Positions 17,313-25,876 of a stretch of 41,178 nucleotides of DNA are shown here, piece by piece; position 1 is the stretch's first letter, and each line of letters starts with the position of its first letter. The translations under genes and the position numbers were made by a program. The notes beneath the pieces were generated by a model. The model ran no database searches, had not been told where the DNA came from, and saw only the letters and a list, made by a program, of their open reading frames with translations. The DNA is from Candidatus Omnitrophota bacterium (GTDB lineage: Bacteria; Omnitrophota; Gorgyraeia; Gorgyraeales; Gorgyraeaceae): NCBI GenBank assembly GCA_018824725.1, contig JAHJGB010000124.1:1-41178 (forward strand), read 5' to 3'.

Positions 17313-18040
17313 GCCTTTCTTCTCTTTTCTATTACCCATGACGCAAATATGCCTGCCTCATAAAGCGCAAGCATAGGCACTGCGAATATCAGCATGTTCA
17401 CGATATCCTGCGTCGGCGTAATGATAGCGGCTATTATAAAGATAGCCACTATGGCGTATTTGCGATTTTTCCTAAAAAATACTGTGTTCAGTATCCTGAT
17501 ATAAGATAAAAGCGCCATGACAACCGGTATCTGGAATATCCCCGCTCCTACCAGAAGTAAAGCCCCTGCGAATGAAAAATATTTACCTATGCTTATCATG
17601 GGGGCTGCCGCGCCTTTTGCAAAACTGATAAGAAACTTAAGCGCGAAAGGCAATGCAAGAAAATAAGAAAATATTATGCCCAGCATTGAAAGTAAAAATG
17701 AGATTATTAGCCAGCTTACTATGGCTTCTCTTTGATCCCGCTGCACCGCAGGCATTAAAAAAAGTCCCAGCTGCAGCAGGATAAACGGCAGGGAGATTAC
17801 AAAACCGGCAAGGATTGACATCCTAAGATACGCGGTGAAAACCTCTGTCGGGGTAAGAAATATGAAATTTTCAATAATACCTAAGGCCGGCAGCCTCAGG
17901 ATATCGGAAATTTTATCCGCAAACATGAAGGAAAAGATAGATGCTAGTGTAAAAAAAATAAGGCTGGCAATAATGCGTTTACGCAATTCCTCAAGATGCT
18001 CTATGATTGACATCTTGTTTGGATATATATCATCAGCCAT
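17309..18040 (-). CDS. tatC: Sec-independent protein translocase TatC
   Basis: MSIIEHLEELRKRIIASLIFF; FLTPTEVFTAYLRMSILAGFVISLPFILLQL; TPTQDIVNMLIFAVPMLALYE. Start at MADDIYP with SD AAAGGA. Confidence 0.93.
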   Translation of the reverse strand: MADDIYPNKMSIIEHLEELRKRIIASLIFFTLASIFSFMFADKISDILRLPALGIIENFIFLTPTEVFTAYLRMSILAGFVISLPFILLQLGLFLMPAVQRDQREAIVSWLIISFLLSMLGIIFSYFLALPFALKFLISFAKGAAAPMISIGKYFSFAGALLLVGAGIFQIPVVMALLSYIRILNTVFFRKNRKYAIVAIFIIAAIITPTQDIVNMLIFAVPMLALYEAGIFASWVIEKRRKA

Positions 18041-18058
18041 TTTTAATCCTTTCATTGA

Positions 18059-18123
18059 CTATGGGAGCCCGACTCCCGTAGTTTTTCTTGCCAGCCCTCA
18101 CTATGGGAGTCGAACTCCCATAG
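18059..18123. repeat. Tandem pair of short hairpins, GGGAGYCCGACTCCC family
   Basis: CTATGGGAGCCCGACTCCCGTAG and CTATGGGAGTCGAACTCCCATAG separated by about 20 nt. Confidence 0.8.
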
Positions 18124-18209
18124 TTTTACAGAGCTTTATTTCTTTACAAGCCATCAGGTATTAGGTATATTATAGTATATTATATGATATTTGGAAAGAG
18201 GAGGTATTT

Positions 18210-18335
18210 ATGGCTGTAAAAAAGGCCGGTGAAAAGTACAAATGCAATGTCTGCGGAAATGAAGTGACCGTGACAAAGGTAGGCGGCGGGGAACTGGTGT
18301 GCTGTAACCAGCCCATGGAAAAAACAGCCGGTTAA
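18210..18335 (+). CDS. Desulforedoxin / desulfoferrodoxin N-terminal domain small protein (41 aa), absent from ORF track
   Basis: Translates to MAVKKAGEKYKCNVCGNEVTVTKVGGGELVCCNQPMEKTAG; CX2C...CC arrangement of desulforedoxin; SD GAGGAGG 7 nt upstream. Confidence 0.88.
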   Translation: MAVKKAGEKYKCNVCGNEVTVTKVGGGELVCCNQPMEKTAG

Positions 18336-20755
18336 ACTAACTGAACGTCTATTATATTTAAACCCTTTCCTGCCAGGCTCAGGAATTCTTCCCTTTTTAC
18401 AGGTAACATTTTTACGGCCTTGCCATTTATAGAGATATTGTCTATCTTATACTCGCCGTAATCAAGATTACCAGGATTAAAATAATTGATCCGTATAGCT
18501 TTATCTGCAAAAGTCGTAGTTACCGAAACCTTTTTGGATTTTCCGAACTGCGATTTCACCAGCTTCGGATCTATCATAAGGCTCCCCATATCCCCTCTTA
18601 CCCCGAATACCTGGGTGAGCATCGTAAATAAAAGCCAACTGGCTGAGCCTGTCAGGTAATGATACATGCCGCGGCCCTCGGAATTAAAATACTCGGGGAT
18701 GCCGGGATAAATCTTACTGATGCCCGTATTTAGGCACATGCTGCATATGGATTTTATAACCTCGTATCCTTCCCTGGCAAATCCCCTTTTATAAAGCGCA
18801 TACGCAAACATCACGTTCATGTGGCTGAAGAATGCCCCGTTTTCTTTTTCGCCGTAACTAAACCCGAATGCCCTGCCAAGATTAGGCTGGATCTCTTTAA
18901 AATCAGTGTTCAGCCTGAAACCCTCCAGAGTCTTGTCCCATAAATATCGTTTTACGCTTCTGTATATTTCATGCACCTGCTCGTCTGTAGCTATCCCGCT
19001 CATTATCGGAAATACCTGTCCTGTGAGAGTCATGCGCACACCATTTATATGATCCCCCTCCACCCTCTGGCCCAGGTTATCATAATATCCGTTAAAGAAA
19101 CTGCAGCCTGAATTAATCTTTATCCATTCATCCCTTCTTATGTGTTCCGCCAGGCTATCGGCCTTTTGGCGCAGCTCGCTTATTGTTTCCTTTTTATAAT
19201 TTATTTTTTCAAGCAAGTTTGCCAGGTCAAAAAGGTTTCCCGCGTAAGCAGCGGTAAACGCAACGCTCTCCCCGTTTTCCCCGGCCATATCAAGCCCGTC
19301 GTTCCAATCAGCGCCTTCCAGAAGAAAATTCCCGTGTTTGCCTATTTTTGTAAAAGGCCTCTGGTGCTGTAATAGGATATGTTCTAGCACGGTATCTATC
19401 CTGTCGCTTTCAAAAAAACCGGCTTTTTCAAAAAGTATATCCTTATCGCCTGACTGATTTATATAAAGATTCAAGGTCACCAGCGGCCAAAAGCCATGAT
19501 CCATCCAAGTGCGGGAAATATTATTCCTGTCAGAGATAAACTCCCCCCGGGTTTTTCCTATTATAGTGGCGTTTGAACCATCGGGCCGCACTCCCCCGAA
19601 ATTATTTATAAGCATAGCGCGCGCTTCTTCGGGATGCATTAAAAGCAGCGTCAATAAATCCTGCCACAGATCTCTCCACCCGCGGCCGCCTCTACCATAA
19701 TCAAAATCAGGAAGGAATGAACAGCCGAATATCTTTCTGAATATAGGCTGGCCGCCTACCCACTTCATCCACCTGTCAAAATCCTTGTCATCCGTAGAAA
19801 AATAAACCCCCTCCGATTTTTCAACCCAGAATTTTTTATTAAAAGCCAGGGTCTTGTTTAATTTTTTAGCGGAATTAAACTTTTGGAATATCTTCTCCGG
19901 GCTAGATTCTGTTATACCCATGGCGGCGATGTATTTCATTGATTTGCCCGGAGTTATAGAGAGTGTTTTAAATCTTACGGCGCCCATTGCCTCTTTGCCC
20001 TGCCTTCCAATGCCTGATTTTTTCTCAGGGGCTTTATTTTTTAAAACAGCTTCCGGCTTTTCAAGGCTTCCGCCTTCACCTGTAAACTCCATCAGCGTAG
20101 GAAAAACCCCTTCAGGTAAATCGGCATTACCCTGGCTCCCAAACACAAAATAAGATAATTTATTTATTTTATGGCCCCTTTCATCAAAACTCATCGTAGG
20201 AGTTACTGTAACGCCATACTTAGTTAGCCTGATTCTATTTAAAAGGGAAGTCACATGCCTGTGATCGCGAAGATTATCACTAGACCTGGCGTATATAGGT
20301 ATAGCCAGGGTAGGGGTTATTTTTAATTTCTTTTTTGAAATATTAGTGACTTCCAAAGACATCAGCTCAACCGGTTCGCCATGGGCAGGGATAAAATTTA
20401 ACGCCTCTACTTTTATCCCGAGTTTTCTATTTATCTTTATAACCTTATGCCATAAAAATCCGGCCTCCACCAATGTCTCGTCGCTCTCTCCAAAAGCAAC
20501 AGACCATGCGCAGCCAGGATCAACATACAGCCAAAAATTGCGATTATACAGGGTGTTAGCCAAATCTTCCGCGGAAACCGGGACTGTCAGGAATGAATGC
20601 TGGCCTGTTTTTATATCTCCGTGCAGATTCGGGGTGATGGAGCTCATTATGCCGGATTCGTTTGCAAGAGGGAAATAAAGCCTTGAGATTTTATCCGGGT
20701 TCTCGGCTACAAAAGTGGCGTCATCGTCTATGAATCTCCAGAACGTGTTATGCAT
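18332..20755 (-). CDS. Glycoside hydrolase family 94-like (cellobiose phosphorylase-type) protein
   Basis: DYGRGGRGWRDLWQDLL, RPDGSNATIIG, WMDHGFWPL, LLEGADWNDGLDMA, GSASWL. ORF track start 20812 overlaps the upstream gene; ATG 20755 (MHNTFWRFIDDD) preferred. Confidence 0.82.
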   Translation of the reverse strand: MHNTFWRFIDDDATFVAENPDKISRLYFPLANESGIMSSITPNLHGDIKTGQHSFLTVPVSAEDLANTLYNRNFWLYVDPGCAWSVAFGESDETLVEAGFLWHKVIKINRKLGIKVEALNFIPAHGEPVELMSLEVTNISKKKLKITPTLAIPIYARSSDNLRDHRHVTSLLNRIRLTKYGVTVTPTMSFDERGHKINKLSYFVFGSQGNADLPEGVFPTLMEFTGEGGSLEKPEAVLKNKAPEKKSGIGRQGKEAMGAVRFKTLSITPGKSMKYIAAMGITESSPEKIFQKFNSAKKLNKTLAFNKKFWVEKSEGVYFSTDDKDFDRWMKWVGGQPIFRKIFGCSFLPDFDYGRGGRGWRDLWQDLLTLLLMHPEEARAMLINNFGGVRPDGSNATIIGKTRGEFISDRNNISRTWMDHGFWPLVTLNLYINQSGDKDILFEKAGFFESDRIDTVLEHILLQHQRPFTKIGKHGNFLLEGADWNDGLDMAGENGESVAFTAAYAGNLFDLANLLEKINYKKETISELRQKADSLAEHIRRDEWIKINSGCSFFNGYYDNLGQRVEGDHINGVRMTLTGQVFPIMSGIATDEQVHEIYRSVKRYLWDKTLEGFRLNTDFKEIQPNLGRAFGFSYGEKENGAFFSHMNVMFAYALYKRGFAREGYEVIKSICSMCLNTGISKIYPGIPEYFNSEGRGMYHYLTGSASWLLFTMLTQVFGVRGDMGSLMIDPKLVKSQFGKSKKVSVTTTFADKAIRINYFNPGNLDYGEYKIDNISINGKAVKMLPVKREEFLSLAGKGLNIIDVQLV

Positions 20756-21245
20756 ATTTCTCCCAGTGCAAAACATCCTTGAGGCCTCTTTTAGCGTGAG
20801 GCTTAACTTCATTTTTGGGATATCCGGCTGTTATCATGCTGACCAGCTTATACCCATCCGGCGCGTTAAATATCTTGCGGATATCTTCCGCATAATCTTT
20901 TTTATCCCCCGCTATCCAGCAGCCAGCCAGGCCCAGCGCTTCTATAGCCAAAAGCATATTCTGGGTAGCCGCGGAGCAGTCTTCAATATAGTATTTTGTG
21001 TCTTTTGAAAATACCGCTACTAGATGCGGAACATCTTTAATGAAAGGCCCGTTCGGGCACATGTCGCATATTTTTTTAAGAGTTTTTTTGTCAGATGTCA
21101 CTACAAATTCCCACGGCTGCTCATTCCTGGCAGTCGCAGCCAGCCTTCCCGCGTCTATGATTTTTTCTATAAGGAGCTTGGGCACGACTTTATCAGAATA
21201 TTCCCTGACGCATTTCCTGTTTTTTATTACTTCGAAAAAATCCAT
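20748..21245 (-). CDS. Nitroreductase family protein
   Basis: MDFFEVIKNRKCVREYSDKVV, ATARNEQPWEFVVTSD, QNMLLAIEALGLAGCWIAG, GYPKNEVKP. Confidence 0.88.
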   Translation of the reverse strand: MDFFEVIKNRKCVREYSDKVVPKLLIEKIIDAGRLAATARNEQPWEFVVTSDKKTLKKICDMCPNGPFIKDVPHLVAVFSKDTKYYIEDCSAATQNMLLAIEALGLAGCWIAGDKKDYAEDIRKIFNAPDGYKLVSMITAGYPKNEVKPHAKRGLKDVLHWEKYA

Positions 21246-21262
21246 ATTAACCGCCCCAGCTG

Positions 21263-21293
21263 CGCAGGGGACGGTTTAAAACCGTCCCCTGCG
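21263..21293. repeat. Intergenic palindrome, GGTTTAAACC-centred family
   Basis: CGCAGGGGACGGTTT-A-AAACCGTCCCCTGCG, perfect 15-bp arms. Confidence 0.85.
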
Positions 21294-21308
21294 GTAACCT
21301 ACAAGGTT

Positions 21309-22577
21309 TTATGTTTTATTAAGATTTGACGTAAACCGCCTTATCTCCCTTGCCTTACGGACATAGGCCGGCATCAAAAGTTCGGAGAAAATCGACTTAT
21401 TGTGCCACAAAGGATCGATGTTATCTTTTATTATATTATTTTCAACAAGTATCTTATAATCCAGGGTCCCGGGTATGGGGGAATAAGACGCTATAATCGC
21501 CTTTGCGCCGAGAGCATTTATAAAAATTATATCCTCCATGGTCTTTTCCATATCAATATAGCTAGCGCCCATCAATATATAAACGCCCAGATCTTTTTTC
21601 GTAAAGCCGGCTTCTTTCAGATTTCTGAGAGCGAGCTTCAGGTCATTATTACTGACCTTCCCGCCCGTAAACTGCTGGACGCCTTCATCTGAAGTCTCAA
21701 GCGATATGCGCAGCTCCCTGAAATTTGTCTTCCTAAAAAGATCCGCAAGCTCTTCGTCTATAAACCTGGCGTGCAAGCCGTTCGGCGTATGAAAAGTAAA
21801 CTGCACGCCTGAGGCGATAACAAGCCTTAAAAATCTTTTGATGCCTTCCGCGTTTCTATACAAAAGCGCGTCGTCATAAAAAACAAAGCTCTTTGTCCCG
21901 AACACCCTAGTGTAATGCATCACCTCTTCAAACAGGCTTACAGGGTCTTTCATCTCAAATTTTGCGCCGAACATCCTGGAGGCGCAGTAGGTGCACCTGA
22001 AAGGGCATCCTGTTGTAAGCTGTATCGGGAGGATCTCTTTATCCGCCAATAAATCATATGCGGGATAAAACCCGCTCTGATAAAAACATTCCTTATCAAG
22101 AAAATTGCCTTTCCACACGATATCCGCATTGCTTGTGAGGCGCGCGTGCTTATGGCAGATAGTGGCGTAAATACCGCCGAGTATGACAGGCGTATTTTTA
22201 AAACGCTCTTTCAACAGCTTTATAGCCAGATGAGCCCCGGGATACCAGTAAGTCATTCCGGAAGCTACGTAGATCTCATCTATTTCTGAAAACGCGGATA
22301 TCTTTTCCATAAACTCCGAAATAGATATGCCGTACCTGAAATAAGGCCTTTCTATATTTTTCAACATATCAGGCTTTTCCGCTTTTTCTTTTCGTATCTT
22401 TGAAAAGCCGTATTCGTCTTTGCGCCTTGCGCACCCCTGGAGGCAATCCACCAGGTCTACCCTGGCGCCTTTACTGCGCAGAGATTGGCCTATGCGTAAA
22501 AGCCCTACCGGCTTTATGCCAAAGTCATACGCGCTGAAATCATATATCCATGGATTTACTAAAAGTACTTTTTTCAT
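21309..22577 (-). CDS. B12-binding-like radical SAM protein
   Basis: VLLVNPWIYDFSAYDFGIKPVGLLRIGQSLRSKG; LTTGCPFRCTYCASRM (CX3CX2C); RISLETSDE. Confidence 0.85.
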   Translation of the reverse strand: MKKVLLVNPWIYDFSAYDFGIKPVGLLRIGQSLRSKGARVDLVDCLQGCARRKDEYGFSKIRKEKAEKPDMLKNIERPYFRYGISISEFMEKISAFSEIDEIYVASGMTYWYPGAHLAIKLLKERFKNTPVILGGIYATICHKHARLTSNADIVWKGNFLDKECFYQSGFYPAYDLLADKEILPIQLTTGCPFRCTYCASRMFGAKFEMKDPVSLFEEVMHYTRVFGTKSFVFYDDALLYRNAEGIKRFLRLVIASGVQFTFHTPNGLHARFIDEELADLFRKTNFRELRISLETSDEGVQQFTGGKVSNNDLKLALRNLKEAGFTKKDLGVYILMGASYIDMEKTMEDIIFINALGAKAIIASYSPIPGTLDYKILVENNIIKDNIDPLWHNKSIFSELLMPAYVRKAREIRRFTSNLNKT

Positions 22578-23143
22578 TAAAAAATAACTTTCGGGACCTC
22601 TTTTGCGCCTTCCACTGCCTTAAAATAAACCCTTGGCTGGCTCAGGCCTCTCAAACTGCAGAAAACACTGCCGAATATAGTCCTCTGGTACGCGTTAAAA
22701 GTTTTTACAGCGTCATTATATCTCATCCTCTCTACCGCGATCCTGTTTTCAGTGCCTTCCAGCTGCGCCTGAAGGCTCAGAAAATTTTCATTTGCCCTTA
22801 ATACAGGATAATTTTCAGCAACCATTAAAATTTTTGACAGCGTTTCAGTGATCGCGTTCGATGTTTCTATCTTTTCTTGCGTGCTGGCTGCCTTTGCCCA
22901 CTGGCTCCTGAGCTCTGTTATTTTTTCAAAGGTGCCTCTTTCATGCTCCATATAGCCTTTTACAGTGCTCACCAGATTCGGAATCAGGTCAACCCTTCTT
23001 TGGAGCTGATTCTCAACCTGAGCCCAGGTATTATTCACCTGCTCGTCCAGGATCACAGGCTTATTAAGCCCTGCTATTACCATGCCTCCTAAAACCACTA
23101 TCACCCCTAAAATAACCAATAAAACCATTCCTATTTTTTTCAT
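22577..23143 (-). CDS. lemA: LemA family protein
   Basis: N-terminal TM; VNNTWAQVENQLQRRVDLIPNLVSTVKGYMEHE; LKANENFL-like LRANENFLSLQAQLEGTENRIAVERMRYNDAV. Confidence 0.92.
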   Translation of the reverse strand: MKKIGMVLLVILGVIVVLGGMVIAGLNKPVILDEQVNNTWAQVENQLQRRVDLIPNLVSTVKGYMEHERGTFEKITELRSQWAKAASTQEKIETSNAITETLSKILMVAENYPVLRANENFLSLQAQLEGTENRIAVERMRYNDAVKTFNAYQRTIFGSVFCSLRGLSQPRVYFKAVEGAKEVPKVIF

Positions 23144-23162
23144 ACCACCCTCCTTGGTTTAA

Positions 23163-23906
23163 TTACCAGCTGCCTGAGGCGCCACCGCCGCCAGAAAAAC
23201 CGCCTCCGAAGCCTCCAAACCCTCCGCTAAATCCGCCTGAATTTCCTCCGCCTGACCAATAACCTCCGCTCTTACCGCCTACCCGGCCTGACATCGGAAA
23301 AAACCAGAAAAGGCGGATCCTTATTAATATTATAATAACAAAAATAATAAATAAAAAGTCAAAAATGGAAGGCTGCTTTGAAGAGGCGGCTATTTTTATA
23401 TTTTCTAATTCAGAGATTTCTACATGATATTCGCCGGCTATAAGCTTACTTACAACTGCCGCGCCCTGAAGAATCCCGGCGTTGTAATCCCCGCTTTTAA
23501 AAAACGGGCGCATAAACTTTTCGATTATATTTTTAGCCAGCACATCAGGTATTGCGCCTTCCAGGCCATATCCCACTTCTATCCTTACCTGCCTGTCTTT
23601 TACAACCACCAGGATCAGGACGCCGTTATCTTTGCCTTTTTGGCCGATGCCCCATTTTTCAAAAAGCTTTACCGCATAAGTTTCTATATCCAGCGGCGCA
23701 GTCGTATCCAGCGTCAGGATAGCCAGCTGGCTCGTGGTTTTAGCTTCAATCTCCGAAGAAAGCGCAGCGAGCTTTGCTTTTGCTTCATCTGATAAAATGC
23801 CTGCGTAATCATTTACATAACCTGCGTAGTTCTGGAAACGCGGCTCTTCGCAGAGTCCGATGCCTGTAAAAATAAAAAAGGCGGCTATTATAAATATCTT
23901 TTTCAT
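23163..23906 (-). CDS. TPM domain protein (YgcG-like) with Gly/Ser-rich C-terminus
   Basis: Signal peptide; GYVNDYAGILSDEAKAKLAALSSEIEAKTTSQLAILTLDT, KDNGVLILVVVKDRQVRIEVGYGLEGAIPD; C-term GGFSGGFGGFGGGFSGGGGASGSW. Confidence 0.92.
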   Translation of the reverse strand: MKKIFIIAAFFIFTGIGLCEEPRFQNYAGYVNDYAGILSDEAKAKLAALSSEIEAKTTSQLAILTLDTTAPLDIETYAVKLFEKWGIGQKGKDNGVLILVVVKDRQVRIEVGYGLEGAIPDVLAKNIIEKFMRPFFKSGDYNAGILQGAAVVSKLIAGEYHVEISELENIKIAASSKQPSIFDFLFIIFVIIILIRIRLFWFFPMSGRVGGKSGGYWSGGGNSGGFSGGFGGFGGGFSGGGGASGSW

Positions 23907-24625
23907 GAAAGCTTTTCTATCTCCTTCAGGTACTTTTCAAAAAATACCTCTACGTCCTCGCCTTTTATCTTTTCATCGTTCATCCTGTCTCTCAGAATAG
24001 CTATAAACACGTCTTTGGAAAGGCCGTAATAATTGCAGAACTCTATGAGTATCTGTTCTTTATCCACAGGAGGCTTTTGGGGCTTCTGCCTTAAGAGCGC
24101 CCTGAATACAGGGATCAGTGAATTCAAGGATTCTTTCATGAGCGCCTCGACGCCTTTTTTCTTAAGCCCTATTTCCAGATAAGCCTGGCGGATCCTTATA
24201 AGCTTTCCCTCTATCTCTTTTTTGCAGAAAAGCCTCAGGTTAGCTTCGTCTATCTCTAAGCCGCTGAACACGTCTTTGCCGTAGACTAAAATATTATTTT
24301 CTTTTATCTCAATAAATTCTATGGGGAAGGTGTCCTTGGATGTTGCAATGCGGGACAGAGATAAAAATAAAGGCGCTGTTATTCTTCTGGATATGCCGGA
24401 ATTTATAACCCGGAGAGAATCTTTCAGCTGCTTTAATCCAAGATCCTTGAATACAACAGCCAGATTTATATCTGATTTTTCGGGAATGAAATACTTCCCG
24501 GTAGCGCTCCCGTACAAAACTACAGAGATTATATTTTCTTTATGTATTTCAAGGAGCTTGATAAGATAAGGCTGAATAACGGCCTTTAATTCAGGCTTTA
24601 TGCCGTCTAATTTTAAACTTTCCAT
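23903..24625 (-). CDS. Nucleotidyltransferase domain protein
   Basis: VVLYGSATGKYFIPEKSDINLAVVF. ATG 24625 preferred; the upstream 15 codons of the track ORF lie partly in a palindrome. Confidence 0.75.
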   Translation of the reverse strand: MESLKLDGIKPELKAVIQPYLIKLLEIHKENIISVVLYGSATGKYFIPEKSDINLAVVFKDLGLKQLKDSLRVINSGISRRITAPLFLSLSRIATSKDTFPIEFIEIKENNILVYGKDVFSGLEIDEANLRLFCKKEIEGKLIRIRQAYLEIGLKKKGVEALMKESLNSLIPVFRALLRQKPQKPPVDKEQILIEFCNYYGLSKDVFIAILRDRMNDEKIKGEDVEVFFEKYLKEIEKLS

Positions 24626-24641
24626 GTTAAATTTTCCTCTG

Positions 24642-24692
24642 AATTTTGCCCCCGCCGCTTTGCTTCGCAAAGCGAAACAGCGGGGACAAAAT
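24642..24692. repeat. Intergenic palindrome
   Basis: AATTTTGCCCCCGCCGCTTTGCTTCGCAAAGCGAAACAGCGGGGACAAAATT, outer arms AATTTTGyCCCCGC/GCGGGGaCAAAATT plus inner CGCTTTGC/GCAAAGCG. Confidence 0.75.
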
Positions 24693-24704
24693 TGGTTAAG
24701 GAAT

Positions 24705-25286
24705 TCATAGGTGGAATATCTGGATAATGCCTTTCCGGATAAGCATTACTGCTATTGCAGCTAAAAGAAGATTTGTAACTTTTGACAATGCCCTTGAACC
24801 AGCCTTCCCGAGAATTTTTATTATGACATCGGAAAGCGAAAGTATGACGCCTGCCAATAAAATATTGATCAGCACTGATATGAGCGTGGCAGGCAGGCCG
24901 TATTCACCTCTCATAATAAGCGATGTGGTAAGAACAGCCGGCCCTACGATAAGAGGCGTGCCTAAGGGTACGGCCCCAAGTTCCTGATTAGCATAATGGC
25001 TCCCCTTGCCAGGCCCCCTGATGTCCGCAACGGCAATATAAAAAAGAATCGAGCCTCCGGCGACCATGAAATCGCCCAGGGTGATACCCATAAGGTTAAA
25101 AACAGCCTTGCCGAGGAATATAAAACATACTGCCAGGCACATGGCTGTAATCATTGACTGAAATATTATTCTGGATTTTTCTTCTTTCTTGTGGCTTTCC
25201 GTGAGGCTGACAAAAAGCGGCAGTATACCTATAACGTCAACCGCCACAAAGATAGGAATAAAAGCCAATAAGACATTCTTAATCAT
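24705..25286 (-). CDS. MarC family integral membrane protein
   Basis: FIPIFVAVDVIGILPLFVSLT, GGSILFYIAVADI, VPLGTPLIVGPAVLTTSLI. Confidence 0.9.
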   Translation of the reverse strand: MIKNVLLAFIPIFVAVDVIGILPLFVSLTESHKKEEKSRIIFQSMITAMCLAVCFIFLGKAVFNLMGITLGDFMVAGGSILFYIAVADIRGPGKGSHYANQELGAVPLGTPLIVGPAVLTTSLIMRGEYGLPATLISVLINILLAGVILSLSDVIIKILGKAGSRALSKVTNLLLAAIAVMLIRKGIIQIFHL

Positions 25287-25313
25287 GATCTACCTCTTTC
25301 CGGTAGCCGTCGC

Positions 25314-25433
25314 CTATTTATTTTTTCTTTTTCTTTCCTGCTGCTTCAATAGGCCTTTTATATTTTTGATTAAAAGATATGCCCTGACTTTATTAATTCT
25401 GATAAAACCGCGAGGCTTTTTACTGTCTTCCAT
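25314..25433 (-). CDS. Possible 39-aa basic small protein upstream of marC
   Basis: ATG...TAG: MEDSKKPRGFIRINKVRAYLLIKNIKGLLKQQERKRKNK; weak SD; composition only. Confidence 0.25.
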   Translation of the reverse strand: MEDSKKPRGFIRINKVRAYLLIKNIKGLLKQQERKRKNK

Positions 25434-25534
25434 TGATGCAATTCTTTCTATCTATATTAAGGCTGCTTTATAATTTTAAACCAATGTGCCGATGGAAATA
25501 TAATACATATAATAGGCATCATAGTCAAGACCAA

Positions 25535-25571
25535 ACAACTAGAAAAACGACAATGTTGATTTTCTAGTTGT
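25535..25571. repeat. 3'-end hairpin repeat, copy 2
   Basis: ACAACTAGAAAA-ACGACAATGTTGA-TTTTCTAGTTGT, perfect 12-bp arms, immediately at the stop codon of the UPF0016 gene. Confidence 0.8.
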
Positions 25572-25843
25572 TATAGTTTGCCGAAGAGCATCAGTACGCC
25601 GAGTATTATAAATAACGACGCGCCGCAGTATTTTATGATTTCCGGTTTTATATATTTTCCGAGCGTAGCGCCTATTAAAACCGAAACAGCCGTAATGATC
25701 ATGTATGCGCAAACCGAACCGAAAAATACCGTCAAGGGCTTCGCTGACTTTGAAGCCATGCCTATCCCCACCATCTGCGTCTTATCCGCCATCTCCGCAA
25801 AAAATACAGCTGTAAACGTGGCAAAAAATATTTTCAAATCCAT
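25571..25843 (-). CDS. UPF0016/GDT1-like single-domain membrane protein
   Basis: 90 aa, FFAEMADKTQMVGIGMASKSAKPLTVFFGSVCAYMIITAVSVLIG resembles the E-x-G-D-K-(T/S) motif family. Confidence 0.85.
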   Translation of the reverse strand: MDLKIFFATFTAVFFAEMADKTQMVGIGMASKSAKPLTVFFGSVCAYMIITAVSVLIGATLGKYIKPEIIKYCGASLFIILGVLMLFGKL

Positions 25844-25876
25844 GCTGCCTCCTGAATAATCAGCGCTCTGCGCATT

